Below are positions 43,992 through 53,209 of a stretch of DNA of 64,000 nt, piece after piece; within the stretch, counting starts at the first letter, position 1, and every line of letters starts with the position of its first letter. The stretch is taken from contig JAKLGA010000015.1 in the NCBI GenBank assembly GCA_022710975.1, forward strand, positions 1-64,000, written 5' to 3'. The notes beneath the pieces were generated by a model that worked only from the letters and a program-made list of their open reading frames with translations, did not search any database and was not told the DNA's origin. A program made the translations under genes and the position numbers. Source of the stretch: Myxococcota bacterium. GTDB taxonomy: Bacteria; Myxococcota; B64-G9.

Positions 43992-46900
43992 ATGTTGAAG
44001 ACGTGCTGGCCCGGTCTGGTCCTGCTGCTGGCGCTCGCCGCCGGCTGCGACGACGGCGGCGTGGACCTGTGCGCGGCGGTGGACTGCGGCAGCCACGGGA
44101 GCTGCGCGCTGGTGGACGGCCTGCCCGCCTGCGCCTGCGACCCGGGCTACACGGCCGACGGGCGGAGCTGCATCCTCGACCCGTGCTCGAGCTCGCCCTG
44201 CGTGCACGGCACCTGCTCGCCCAGCGGGCGGAACGCGGTGTGCGCCTGCGAGGCGGGCTACGGCGGCCCGCTGTGCGACAGCTGCGCGGCCGGCTACCAC
44301 GCCGAGGAGCTGGTGTGCCTGCCCGGCTCGCCCTGCGCGGACGACCCCTGCGTCTACGGCCTGTGCCGCAGCGTGGACGGGCTCGCGCGCTGCGAGTGCC
44401 AGCTCGGCTACGCCGGGGAGCGCTGCGACGGGTGCGCCCCGGGTTTCGTGGCCGAGGGCCTGCGCTGCGTGGCCGATCTGGCCTGCGACCCCGACCCGTG
44501 CGTGCACGGCACCTGCGCGCCCCAGGCCGGGGTGGCCGTGTGCAGCTGCCGCGAGGGCTACGCCGGTGAGCGCTGCGACGCCTGCGCGGCCGGCTACCAC
44601 GCGGAGGAGCTGTACTGCGTGCCCGACATCGGGGGCCCCTGCGATCCGAACCCCTGCCAGGAGGCGAACCGCACCCGCTGCCAGGTGGCGGACGGCGAGG
44701 CGGTCTGCCTGTGCGATCCGGGCTACCACGAGGACGCGGGCGCCTGCGTCGCGGACACGGCCTGCGAGCCGAACCCCTGCCAGGAGGCCCACCGCGGGGT
44801 GTGCCAGGACGACGGGGCCGGCGGCCACACCTGCGCGTGCGACCCGGGCTACCACGAGGAGGAGGGCGCCTGCGCCGTGGACACGGCCTGCAGCCCGAAC
44901 CCCTGCCCGGTGGGCGAACACCGCGGGCGCTGCCAGGACGACGGCGCGGGCGGCCACACCTGCCTGTGCGATCCGGGCTACCACGAGGACGCGGGCGCGT
45001 GCGTCCAGGACACGAGCTGCGACCCGCTCACCACCTGCGCCGGCCACGGCCAGTGCACAGGCGCGGGGCTCGAGTGCGCCTGCGACGCCGGCTACGCCGG
45101 CGCGAACTGCGCGGACTGCGCCGCGGGCTACCACGCCGCGGGCGGGCTGTGCGTGAGCGACACCTCCTGCCAGCCCAACCCGTGCACCCAGCCGGATCGC
45201 ACCCGCTGCGTGACCGGCCCCGGCGGCGAGGCCGTGTGCCTGTGCGACGAGGGGCTGCGCGAGGAGGCCGGCCTGTGCCTGGGGGTGTGCGACACGCTGC
45301 TGAGCTACACGCCCGCGGCCGGCGAGAACATCACCCGGCTCTACGCGCGCGGCGAGTGGAACGGCTGGGGCCTGGGCGACGAGCTCGCGCGCGGCGAGGA
45401 CGGGGTGTACCGGGTGGTGCTGGAGCTGGCCGCCGGGGACTACGCCTACAAGCTGTTCGAGCAGGGCGCGGCCCGCTGGTTCGAGCACCCGGGCAACCCC
45501 TACTTCAAGTGGTTCGGGACCCCGGCCACGCGCAACTCGCGCCTGCACGTGCGCGACTGCGATCAGCCGCTGCTGCGGCTGGTGGCCCAGCCCAGCGTCG
45601 GCCCGGGCTCCATCGCCTTTCAGGTCGAGTACCTGGACGGCGCGGCCGGGGCCGGGGTGGATCCGGCCGGGGTGGAGGCCACCCGCAACGACGCGCCGAT
45701 CCCGGGCGCCTTCGACCCGGCCACGGGGCTGTTCACCATCCAGGACACGGGGCTCCCCGACGGCAAGCAGACCTACCGCTTCCGCGCCCGGGATCAGGCC
45801 GGCCGCGCGGCCGAGCGGCTGTACGTGCCGGTGTGGCTCGAGGCGCAGCCCTTCGCCTGGGAGGACGCGGTCCTGTACTTCGCCATGACGGACCGCTTCG
45901 TCAACGGCGACGCGGGCAACGACGCGCCGGTGGGCGGGGTGGTCGACTACCGCGCGGACTGGCAGGGCGGCGACTTCGCCGGGCTGCTGGCCAAGGTGGA
46001 GAGCGGCTACTTCACCGAGCTGGGGGTGAATACGCTGTGGCTGTCCTCGGTCACCATGAACACCCAGGGCGCCGGTCAGGGCTCGGGCGCGGACACGCAC
46101 TACTACACGGGCTACCACTCGTACTGGCCGATCACCCTCGGCTGGCGCGAGGGGCAGGAGTTCCCCGGGCTGCACCCGGTCGAGCCGCACTTCGGCGAGC
46201 TCGCGGAGCTCAAGGCGCTGGTGGCCGCGGCCCACGCCCGGGGTATCCGGGTGCTGGTGGACTTCGTGGCCAACCACGTGCACGCGGACAGCCCGCTGTG
46301 GACCGAACACGGCTGGGCCTGGTTCAACGACGATCCCAACACGGCCGGGCAGCAGCCCTACATCTGCGGCTGGGACCAGCCCATCATCTGCTGGTTCGCC
46401 GCCTACCTGCCGGACTTCGACTACCGCGTCCTGGAGGCCATGGACACGGTCGTGGAGCACGCCATCTGGCTCATCCAGGAGACCGACGTCGACGGCTTCC
46501 GCCTGGACGCGGTCAAGCACATGATCCACGACTTCTGCTACACGCTGCGCGGCCGCATCCAGGAGAGCGTCACCACCACGGGGTTGCGCTTCTACATGGT
46601 GGGCGAGACCTTCACCGGAGAGGGCGAGGGCGAGGCCTCGCTGATCCGCTCCTTCGTGCGGCCCGAGGAGCTCGACGGGCAGTTCGACTTCCCGCTCTTC
46701 TGGCAGATGGTGACCGTGTTCCTGCGCGAGGAGCGCACCTACCAGAGCCTGGAGGGCTTCCTGCAGCAGTTCCAGGGCTACTACGGCGACTGGGCGGTCA
46801 TGTCCAACTTCCTGGGCAACCACGACGTGCCCCGGGCCATCTCGCACGCCAACGGCGACATCGCCGACATGTGGGGCAACGGCGCGCGCGACCAGGGCTG

Positions 46901-47411
46901 GAACGACCCGCCCGGCGCGCCCACCGCGGCCCTACCCTTCAAGAAGCTGCGCCTGGGCTGGACGTTCTTGCTGAGCGTGCCGGGCATCCCCATGGTCTAC
47001 TACGGCGACGAGTACGGCCTGCCCGGGGCGGGCGATCCCGACAACCGGCGCATGATGCAGTTCGGCGCCCAGCTCAACTCCGAGCAGGCGCTGACCCTGC
47101 AGCACCTCCAGCGGCTCGGCCAGGCCCGCGCCGCCCACCCGGCCATGCGCTACGGCAGCCGCCAGCAGCTCGCCCTGGACGGGGACGGGCTGTACTGGGC
47201 CTTCGGCCTGAGCTCGGGCGCGGACCGGGTGGTGGTGGTGTTCAACCGCAAGGCCGACCCGCAGACCCGCTCCATCCCGGTCGCGGCGCTCGGCCTGGCC
47301 GACGGCACCAGCCTGCGGGACGTGGTGCACCAGACGAACGCCAGCGTGTCGGGTGGCAACCTGAGCGTGACCCTCCCCTCGCGTGACAGCGCCGTGTTCG
47401 TCCTCGAGTGA
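43992..47411 (+). CDS. EGF-repeat lipoprotein with GH13 alpha-amylase domain
   Basis: 1139 residues from ATG 43992; GAGGTG lies 6 bases upstream, and GTG 43983 is an alternative. Lipobox LAAGC at about residue 19; nine or so EGF-like modules to ~430 (CACEAGYGGPLCDSCAAGY). A CBM48-like N-domain (RGEWNGWGLGDELARGEDG) leads into the GH13 barrel. The four regions are intact: I, Asp-757/Asn-761/His-762; II, GFRLDAVKH with nucleophile Asp-839; III, VGETF with acid/base Glu-872; IV, NHD 943-945. Predicted to hydrolyse alpha-1,4-glucans outside the cell, with the GH57 partner. Confidence 0.92.
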   Translation: MLKTCWPGLVLLLALAAGCDDGGVDLCAAVDCGSHGSCALVDGLPACACDPGYTADGRSCILDPCSSSPCVHGTCSPSGRNAVCACEAGYGGPLCDSCAAGYHAEELVCLPGSPCADDPCVYGLCRSVDGLARCECQLGYAGERCDGCAPGFVAEGLRCVADLACDPDPCVHGTCAPQAGVAVCSCREGYAGERCDACAAGYHAEELYCVPDIGGPCDPNPCQEANRTRCQVADGEAVCLCDPGYHEDAGACVADTACEPNPCQEAHRGVCQDDGAGGHTCACDPGYHEEEGACAVDTACSPNPCPVGEHRGRCQDDGAGGHTCLCDPGYHEDAGACVQDTSCDPLTTCAGHGQCTGAGLECACDAGYAGANCADCAAGYHAAGGLCVSDTSCQPNPCTQPDRTRCVTGPGGEAVCLCDEGLREEAGLCLGVCDTLLSYTPAAGENITRLYARGEWNGWGLGDELARGEDGVYRVVLELAAGDYAYKLFEQGAARWFEHPGNPYFKWFGTPATRNSRLHVRDCDQPLLRLVAQPSVGPGSIAFQVEYLDGAAGAGVDPAGVEATRNDAPIPGAFDPATGLFTIQDTGLPDGKQTYRFRARDQAGRAAERLYVPVWLEAQPFAWEDAVLYFAMTDRFVNGDAGNDAPVGGVVDYRADWQGGDFAGLLAKVESGYFTELGVNTLWLSSVTMNTQGAGQGSGADTHYYTGYHSYWPITLGWREGQEFPGLHPVEPHFGELAELKALVAAAHARGIRVLVDFVANHVHADSPLWTEHGWAWFNDDPNTAGQQPYICGWDQPIICWFAAYLPDFDYRVLEAMDTVVEHAIWLIQETDVDGFRLDAVKHMIHDFCYTLRGRIQESVTTTGLRFYMVGETFTGEGEGEASLIRSFVRPEELDGQFDFPLFWQMVTVFLREERTYQSLEGFLQQFQGYYGDWAVMSNFLGNHDVPRAISHANGDIADMWGNGARDQGWNDPPGAPTAALPFKKLRLGWTFLLSVPGIPMVYYGDEYGLPGAGDPDNRRMMQFGAQLNSEQALTLQHLQRLGQARAAHPAMRYGSRQQLALDGDGLYWAFGLSSGADRVVVVFNRKADPQTRSIPVAALGLADGTSLRDVVHQTNASVSGGNLSVTLPSRDSAVFVLE

Positions 47412-47414
47412 GCC

Positions 47415-48221
47415 TCACTCCCGGGGCGGCTGCGCGCTTGGGGCCCGCGGGCGGCCCGACAGAATCTCGGAGAGCAGCTCGCCGAACCAGTTGATGTCGG
47501 CGGGGCACTCCTGCCCCACGCGCACGAAGGCGGGGCTGATCTCCTCGACCAGCAGGCCGACCTCCGCCTGGAGCCGCGCGCTGTAGGCCGCCATCGCGTC
47601 CGGGGAGAGCTGGGACTGCAGCTTCTCGACGGCCCCGGCCAGCGAGCCGAACTCGGCCCGCTGCGCGGCCGCGAAGGCCTCCGCCGCGCGCCGGGTGCCC
47701 GCGCAGTCCGCGCCCTTCTCGCGCATGATCCCCAGCACCGCCCGCACGGTCTGGATGGCGTGCGCGGCCGGATCGAAGTAGCGGGTCAGGTGGCCGAAAC
47801 GCCCGCCCACCGCGAGCACCGCGGCCTGGATGCGCGGCCACTGCCTGGGGCACTCGGGCCGCACCACGCGCACCTGCTCCTCCACCTCCGGCCCGAAGGC
47901 CTGGCGGGCCAGCGCGTCGAGCCGCCCGAGGATCGCGCGGCGCCCCGCCTCGCCGGCCGCGCGGAAGCGCGCGTCGGCCTCGGCCTGGAGCCGCGCCAGG
48001 CGCGGCCTGCGCTCGGCCACGAAGGCCTCCAGCGAGGCCGCCACCGCCTCGCAGCCCCGCTCGCGCACGTCCACCCGCCCGACGGCCTCGGCCAGCAGCC
48101 CGAACAGCTCCTCCTCGGGGGGCGGAGGCGGCGCCTCGGCCTCGGCCGCGCCGGCCGAGGCCACGGCCGTCCCCAGGACGAGGGCCAGGACCTGGGCCAC
48201 GACGAGGGTGTGTGCTCTCAT
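47415..48221 (-). CDS. periplasmic alpha-helical protein of unknown function
   Basis: 268 residues. Signal peptide 1-26 (ASAGAAEAE). The mature part is helical with four Cys (ERGCEAV, PECPRQW, GADCAGT, QECPAD), which could form two disulphides. No family recognised. Only three bases separate its stop from that of the GH13 gene. Confidence 0.6.
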   Translation of the reverse strand: MRAHTLVVAQVLALVLGTAVASAGAAEAEAPPPPPEEELFGLLAEAVGRVDVRERGCEAVAASLEAFVAERRPRLARLQAEADARFRAAGEAGRRAILGRLDALARQAFGPEVEEQVRVVRPECPRQWPRIQAAVLAVGGRFGHLTRYFDPAAHAIQTVRAVLGIMREKGADCAGTRRAAEAFAAAQRAEFGSLAGAVEKLQSQLSPDAMAAYSARLQAEVGLLVEEISPAFVRVGQECPADINWFGELLSEILSGRPRAPSAQPPRE

Positions 48222-48227
48222 GGCTCG

Positions 48228-48257
48228 ATTGGACCCCCGCGGAGCGGTCGCGGTCAA
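48228..48257 (-). promoter_or_regulatory. candidate leaderless promoter of the helical-protein gene
   Basis: Minus strand TTGACC (48257-48252), 18 bp, TCCAAT (48233-48228), then six bases to ATG 48221; no Shine-Dalgarno sequence. Confidence 0.45.
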
Positions 48258-48269
48258 CCCGGGAAGCCC

Positions 48270-48298
48270 TTGACCCCGGGTCGGGGCCGGGGAGAATG
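48270..48298 (+). promoter_or_regulatory. candidate promoter of the DUF6265-AHSA1 gene
   Basis: TTGACC 48270-48275 and AGAATG around 48293-48298 at 17 bp; diverges from the promoter at 48228-48257, with the two -35 boxes 12 bp apart. Confidence 0.4.
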
Positions 48299-48318
48299 GG
48301 CCCCTGGAGGTGGAGCGC

Positions 48319-49305
48319 ATGCGAACTGCGGCCTTCCTGGGGTGCGCGTGCCTGTCCGGCGCGCTGGCGTTCGGGGCGTGCGCGGCCAACCCCGGCTCCG
48401 CTCCGCGGCCGGCGGCCCCCGCGGCCGCGCTCGACGGGCTCGGCTGGCTGCCCGGGGTGTGGAGCGGGCCCGACGGCGAGGACGTGGTCGAGGAGCACTG
48501 GTGCTGGGCCGAGGCCCCGGGCGGCGGCCGGCGCCTGGAGGGGCTGGGCCGGCGGCTGGCGGGCGAGCGGCTGGTCTTCCAGGAGGTGCTGGCCATCGAG
48601 GCGGAGGCCGACGGCCTGGTCTACCGGGCCTGGCCCCGGGGCGAGCCGCTGACCGGCTTCGCGCTGGAGCGGCTCACCGGCGACGAGGCGCTGTTCGCCA
48701 ACCGGGCGCACGACTTCCCCGCACTCATCCGCTACGCCCGCGAGGGCGAGCGGCTGCGCACCCGGGTGGCGGGCGACGGCCCGGGGGCGCCCGCGCCGAA
48801 GGAGTGGCTGCTCGAGCGCCAGGCCGGCCGGACGCCGGACTGCGCCCGCGCGGTGCGGAAGCGGATCGAGGTGGCCGCCCCGGCCGGGGCCGTGCGCGAG
48901 GCCTGGAGCACGGAGGCCGGCGTGCGCACCTTCCTGGCGCCCGCGGCCAAGGTGGAGGCCCGCGCGGGCGGCGCCTTCGAGCTGTACTTCGCCCCGGAGG
49001 CCGAGGCGGGCACGCGGGGCAGCGAGGGCTGCGTGTTCCTCGAGCTCGCCCCGGCGCGGCTGGCCTTCACCTGGAACTTCCCGCCCAGCCTGCCCGCCAT
49101 CCGCGGCGAGCGCACCCTGGTGGAGGTGCGCCTCGAGGCGCTGGCCCCGGAGCGCACCCGGGTGTGGCTCGACCAGCGCGGCTTCGAACCGGGCGCGGAC
49201 TGGGAGGCGGGCCAGGCCTACTTCGAGCGCGCCTGGGGCCTGGTGCTCGCGCGGCTCGCGCAGCGCTTCGAGGCCGGCCCCGTGGACTGGAGCGCCCCGG
49301 GCTGA
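48319..49305 (+). CDS. lipoprotein fusing DUF6265 and SRPBCC/AHSA1 domains
   Basis: 328 residues; GGAGG 8 bases before ATG 48319. Lipobox-like ALAFGAC at ~20. Domain 1 (about 40-165) is DUF6265-like: LGWLPGVWSGPD, EEHWCWAEAPGG, ANRAHDFPALIRYAREG. Domain 2 (about 180-320) is an AHSA1/START-type hydrophobic cavity fold: RIEVAAPAGAVREAW, FLELAPARLAFTW, TRVWLDQRGF. Both folds bind small hydrophobic ligands in other proteins; the ligand here is unknown. Combining them in one exported lipoprotein is unusual. Confidence 0.7.
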   Translation: MRTAAFLGCACLSGALAFGACAANPGSAPRPAAPAAALDGLGWLPGVWSGPDGEDVVEEHWCWAEAPGGGRRLEGLGRRLAGERLVFQEVLAIEAEADGLVYRAWPRGEPLTGFALERLTGDEALFANRAHDFPALIRYAREGERLRTRVAGDGPGAPAPKEWLLERQAGRTPDCARAVRKRIEVAAPAGAVREAWSTEAGVRTFLAPAAKVEARAGGAFELYFAPEAEAGTRGSEGCVFLELAPARLAFTWNFPPSLPAIRGERTLVEVRLEALAPERTRVWLDQRGFEPGADWEAGQAYFERAWGLVLARLAQRFEAGPVDWSAPG

Positions 49306-49323
49306 GACCGGGGTGGAGGGACG

Positions 49324-50661
49324 ATGGCCAAGTGGAAGACGATCAAGTGCCCCAACTGCGCCGCGCCGCTCGAGGTCGAGGAGGGCGCCAGGCGGGCGCG
49401 TTGCTCCTACTGCGGCTCGACCTCCGAGGTCGGGGCCACGGGCATGTTCCAGGTGGTGGTGACCCCGCCGGTCGAGGTCCGCGTCGATCTCCAGGCCGAG
49501 CTGGCGCGCATCCCCGAGGAGGTGCGGGCCCAGGCGGCGCGCGGCGGGCGGGTGATCCGGCTGATCGCCCTGTCCGCCTTCCTGGTGGCGGGCGGGGCGG
49601 TGCTGCTGGCCCTGCGGCTGACCGGCGCGCTGGGCGGCGGCGGCGCGGGGCTGTTCGAGCACATGCAGTGGGACGGCGGGCGCCAGGCCATCCTGCACGA
49701 CGTGACCGGGGACGGTCGGCCCGAGGCGTTCGGCATGATCCGCCTCCTGGGTGGGGACGAGACCCCGCTGCACCTGGCGGCCTTCGATCTGGCCGCGGGG
49801 AGCCGGCTGTGGGACGTGCAGGTGCAGCCCACCACCGACGACTCGCACCGCTGCCACGTGGTGCTGTTCGGAGGGCGGCTGTGGGTGGCGGACGCGACCG
49901 GGACCCTGCGGGGCCTGGAGCCCGAGACCGGGCAGGAGGTGGTCCGCCTCCCGGTGGGCGAGCAGGTCGAGGCCCTGTGCGGCAACAGCCGGGGCGGGGT
50001 CGAGGTCTGGCTGGTGGACAAGCGGGCGCTGCGCCTGGACCCGGCCGCGGGCACGGTCGAGCCGCTGGGCAACTGGAGCTACGGCACGGCCTGCGGCGGG
50101 GTGTGGAGCGACGAGGAGGGCAGCACCCCGACCACGCGCCTGGACGGCTGGCCGCGGGCGCGACCCGAGGCCTTCTGGCCCGAAATCGCCGAGGTGCCCG
50201 GGAACGTCGGGCCGGTGTTCGACGGGGTGGAGGTCGAGCGCCTGCTGCGCGATCTGCAGGGCAAGGTGGACTTCGCCCTGGGGCGGCGCAAGCAGGGCAC
50301 GCGGGTGCCGGCCGTGCTGGCGGTCGAGCGCGCCACCACCCGGGTGCTGTGGAAGGCCGACCTGCCCCTGGGCAACCCGCTGGCGGCCAAGGACGACGAG
50401 ATCCGCGTGGCCGGGCTCGGGGGTGGGAAGGTGATCGTGCCCTACCAGGTGAAGGGCGCGGGCGACACCTGGCACCTGGCGGCCTTCGACGCGGCCAGCG
50501 GCCAGCGGGTGTGGGACGTGGTCCTGTCGGACTCGGCCAGCCTCAGCGGGCCGGGCGGGATCGCGTCCGACGGCACCCGGGTGTACGTGTCGCAGTGGAC
50601 CTGGCTGCGGGTGCTCTCCCTCGCGGACGGCGCCCAGGAGACCGTGCTCGGGCGCTGGTGA
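49324..50661 (+). CDS. zinc-ribbon membrane protein with beta-propeller
   Basis: 445 residues. N-terminal zinc ribbon CPNC/CSYC (residues 9-30), a membrane helix (about 78-97), then a propeller-like region with repeats such as AAGSRLWDVQVQP, TGTLRGLEPETGQEVVRL and ASGQRVWDVVLSD. The zinc ribbon would be cytoplasmic and the propeller outside. Function unknown; 18 bp after the previous gene, hence probably co-transcribed. Confidence 0.75.
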   Translation: MAKWKTIKCPNCAAPLEVEEGARRARCSYCGSTSEVGATGMFQVVVTPPVEVRVDLQAELARIPEEVRAQAARGGRVIRLIALSAFLVAGGAVLLALRLTGALGGGGAGLFEHMQWDGGRQAILHDVTGDGRPEAFGMIRLLGGDETPLHLAAFDLAAGSRLWDVQVQPTTDDSHRCHVVLFGGRLWVADATGTLRGLEPETGQEVVRLPVGEQVEALCGNSRGGVEVWLVDKRALRLDPAAGTVEPLGNWSYGTACGGVWSDEEGSTPTTRLDGWPRARPEAFWPEIAEVPGNVGPVFDGVEVERLLRDLQGKVDFALGRRKQGTRVPAVLAVERATTRVLWKADLPLGNPLAAKDDEIRVAGLGGGKVIVPYQVKGAGDTWHLAAFDAASGQRVWDVVLSDSASLSGPGGIASDGTRVYVSQWTWLRVLSLADGAQETVLGRW

Positions 50662-50679
50662 GCCCCCCGGCCGGACGGC

Positions 50680-50931
50680 TCACTCGCGGCGGTACTTGAA
50701 GCTCAGCTTCACCTTGGCCCGGTAGGCCACCACCTTGCCGCCATCCAGGCGCATGTCGAGGTCGGTCACCTCGGCCACGCGGATGTCCTGCAGGCTCTCG
50801 GCGGCCATCTCGACCGCGTTGCGGGCCGCGTCCTCCCAGCTCTTCGCGCTGGTGCCGACCAGCTCGATGATCTTGTAGACGCTGTCCAGATCCTTCGTCT
50901 CCTTCTTGTCCTTCTTGTCCTTCTTGCCCAT
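50680..50931 (-). CDS. dodecin family protein
   Basis: 83 residues from ATG 50931 (AAAGGGG 7 bases upstream). A Lys-rich lead (KKDKKDKKETK) precedes the dodecin core VYKIIELVGTSAKSW, EDAARNAVEMAAESL, DIRVAEVTDLDMRLDGGKV, YRAKVKLSFKY. Dodecins form hollow 12-mers binding flavins or CoA and buffer flavin pools. The Lys-rich extension is unusual. Confidence 0.93.
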   Translation of the reverse strand: MGKKDKKDKKETKDLDSVYKIIELVGTSAKSWEDAARNAVEMAAESLQDIRVAEVTDLDMRLDGGKVVAYRAKVKLSFKYRRE

Positions 50932-50970
50932 GGTCGTCCCCTTTCTGTGAGGCTCCTCGCTCGGGCCTGG

Positions 50971-51000
50971 AGCGTAGGCAGGGCGGCGCGGCGCCGTCAA
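50971..51000 (-). promoter_or_regulatory. candidate promoter of the dodecin gene
   Basis: Minus strand TTGACG (51000-50995), 18 bp, TACGCT (50976-50971). Confidence 0.6.
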
Positions 51001-51034
51001 GCCGGGGACGTCAGGGTGCCGGCCGGTGGCGGTG

Positions 51035-51259
51035 TCAGCGGCGGGGGGCGATCAGGTCCTGGAGCTGCACCCCGAGCCCCACGGCGATGCGCTGCAGATC
51101 GTCCAGGCTGGGCAGGCTGACGCCGGACTCGATCGACCGCAGGCGCTCCTCGGGGATCCCCGTCCGCGCGCTGAGGGTCTGCTCACCGAGGCCGTGCTGG
51201 ACGCGGAACTCCTTGATCCTGGTGGGGATCGTCGCCACCAGCTCGCGTGCGTGGAACAT
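51035..51259 (-). CDS. XRE-family helix-turn-helix regulator
   Basis: 74 residues. The HTH_3 fold is nearly the entire protein: RIKEFRVQHGLGEQTLSART, IPEERLRSIESGVSLPSLDDL, then IAVGLGVQLQDLIAP. GGAGGAGG lies 9 bases upstream. No ligand or toxin partner domain. Targets unknown; it sits between dodecin and asnA, both on the same strand. Confidence 0.85.
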   Translation of the reverse strand: MFHARELVATIPTRIKEFRVQHGLGEQTLSARTGIPEERLRSIESGVSLPSLDDLQRIAVGLGVQLQDLIAPRR

Positions 51260-51323
51260 GCTGCCTGCCTCCTCCCCCCCTTGCCTCGACTACGCTCGGC
51301 AGGGGGCCGGAGGTCACATTTTT

Positions 51324-52364
51324 TCACAGCAGCTGGACGCCGGCCTGCAGGCAGGCTGCCCGCATGTCCTCGGGCCACAGGCTGGCCTGCACCTCGCCGA
51401 TGTGGGCCTTCCTGAGCAACAGCATGCACAGGCGCGACTGGCCGATGCCCCCGCCCACGCTGAGCGGCAGCTCCCCGGCCAGCAGCCGCCGGTGGAAGTA
51501 GAGCCCGGCCCGCTCCGGGCAGCCGCGCGCCTCGAGCTGGCGGCGCAGCGCGGCCGGATCCACGCGGATGCCCATGGAGGACAGCTCGAAGGGGCACTCC
51601 AGCAGGGGGTTCCACACCACCAGGTCGCCGTTCAGGCCCTGGCGGCCCGGGCCCGTCTCGGTGCTCCAGTCGTCGTAGTCCGGGGCGCGCCCGTCGTGCG
51701 GCTGGCCGTCGGCGAGCGGCGCGCCGATGCCGGCGATGAACACCGCCCCGTGCTGGCGGGCGGCGCGTGCCTCGCGCGCGCGCGCCGGGAGCCCGGGGTA
51801 GCGCGCGCACAGCTCTGCGGCGTGCAGGAAGGTGAGCTCCTCCGGCAGGCGCGGGCCGAGCTCGGGGTGGCGGCCGGCCAGGTGGAGCTCCAGGCGCTTG
51901 AGGACCGCGTAGATGCGGCGCGCGAGCGCCTCGAGGAAGGCGAGGGAGCGCTCCCCGGGGCTGATGACCCGCTCCCAGTCCCACTGGTCCACGTAGATGG
52001 AGTGCAGGTTGTCCAGCTCCTCGTCCGGCCGGAGCGCGTTCATGTCGGTGTAGATGCCGTGGCCCGGCCCGAAGCCGTAGTCGGCCAGCGCCAGGCGCTT
52101 CCACTTGGCCAGCGACTGGACCACCTCGGCGGTGGCCTCGCCCAGCGCCCGCACCGGGAAGGTCACCGGCCGCTCGACGCCGTTGAGATCGTCGTTGATG
52201 CCCGTGCCGCGCAGCACGAACAGCGGCGCAGTGACCCGGGTCAGGTGAAGCTCGGCGGCCAGGTCTGCCTGGAAGAAGTCCTTGATGAGCTTGATGGCCT
52301 GCTCGGTCTGCCCGAGGCCGAGCAGCGCCCGGTAGCCCGGGGGGAGCTGCAGGTGAGAGGTCAT
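51324..52364 (-). CDS. asnA: aspartate-ammonia ligase (ATP, AMP-forming)
   Basis: 346 residues, close to the family length. It makes asparagine from aspartate, ammonia and ATP. Conserved class II-synthetase-like segments: GTGINDDLNGVERPVTF, LADYGFGPGHGIYTDMNALR, SIYVDQWDWERVI, and LPLSVGGGIGQSRLCMLLL. GAGGAGAT precedes ATG 52364. Cytoplasmic. Confidence 0.95.
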   Translation of the reverse strand: MTSHLQLPPGYRALLGLGQTEQAIKLIKDFFQADLAAELHLTRVTAPLFVLRGTGINDDLNGVERPVTFPVRALGEATAEVVQSLAKWKRLALADYGFGPGHGIYTDMNALRPDEELDNLHSIYVDQWDWERVISPGERSLAFLEALARRIYAVLKRLELHLAGRHPELGPRLPEELTFLHAAELCARYPGLPARAREARAARQHGAVFIAGIGAPLADGQPHDGRAPDYDDWSTETGPGRQGLNGDLVVWNPLLECPFELSSMGIRVDPAALRRQLEARGCPERAGLYFHRRLLAGELPLSVGGGIGQSRLCMLLLRKAHIGEVQASLWPEDMRAACLQAGVQLL

Positions 52365-52517
52365 CGGATCTCCTCGGGCTGGGGCGCCCTGGGCGGTGGG
52401 TCCCTGCGGCGCGCGGGCCTGGCCCCCATGGTAGCCCAGCCAGAAAGGAAATGCCCGCCGCCCGGGACCAAGCCCCGGGGAGGTGGAAGCTGCGCCCGAG
52501 GGGCGAGGAGGAGAGCC

Positions 52518-53159
52518 ATGAAGGTAGGAGTGTTGGGGACGGGCGATGTGGGCCGCGCGCTGGGAAGGGCCTTCCTGACGCTCGGACATGAGGTGATGCT
52601 GGGCGCCCGGGAGGCCGACAACCCCAGGGCGCGGGCCTTCGCCGCGGAGCACGGCCCCCGGGCCTCGGCGGGCACCTTCGCGCAGGCGGCCGAGTTCGGC
52701 CCGATCGCGGTGCTGGCCACCCGCGGACTGGCCAACGAGAATGCGCTGCGCCTGGCCGGGCCCGAGCGCCTCGTGGGCAAGCTGGTGCTCGACGTGACCA
52801 ACCCGCTGGACAGCTCGGCAGGTGTCCCGCGGCTGGCCGTGGGGCACACCGACTCGGGCGGCGAGCAGGTGCAGCGCCTGCTCCCCGGGGCGCGGGTGGT
52901 CAAGGTGTTCAACACCGTGGGCAACCCGCACATGTTCAGGCCCGACTTCCCCGGCGGCCCGCCGGACATGTTCATCGCTGGCGACGACGAGGGGGCCAAG
53001 CGCCAGGTGTCCGAGCTGCTGCGGGACTTCGGCTGGAACGCGATCGACCTCGGCGGTATCGAGGCCTCGCGCCTGCTGGAGGCCCTGTGCCTGGTGTGGG
53101 TGACCTACGCCGTGCGCACCAACACCTGGAACCACGCCTTCAAGCTGCTGACGAAGTGA
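52518..53159 (+). CDS. NADP/F420-dependent oxidoreductase (FNO-like)
   Basis: 213 residues; GAGGAGGAG precedes ATG 52518. N-terminal Rossmann motif GTGDVG (7-12) with LGAREADNP, which favours NADP, DVTNPLD, and VKVFNTVGNPHM. The family includes archaeal F420:NADP oxidoreductase, but many bacterial members have unknown substrates and no F420 gene is nearby. Confidence 0.85.
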   Translation: MKVGVLGTGDVGRALGRAFLTLGHEVMLGAREADNPRARAFAAEHGPRASAGTFAQAAEFGPIAVLATRGLANENALRLAGPERLVGKLVLDVTNPLDSSAGVPRLAVGHTDSGGEQVQRLLPGARVVKVFNTVGNPHMFRPDFPGGPPDMFIAGDDEGAKRQVSELLRDFGWNAIDLGGIEASRLLEALCLVWVTYAVRTNTWNHAFKLLTK

Positions 53160-53209
53160 CGCCGCCCGTCCGGCTGGCTTCCGGGCGCGGCTTCTGCTAG
53201 GCAAGCGGC

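Noticed and set aside
52518-53159. Firm F420:NADP oxidoreductase naming
   Set aside because: The family fold is clear but no F420 biosynthesis gene is present here, so the cofactor cannot be assigned.
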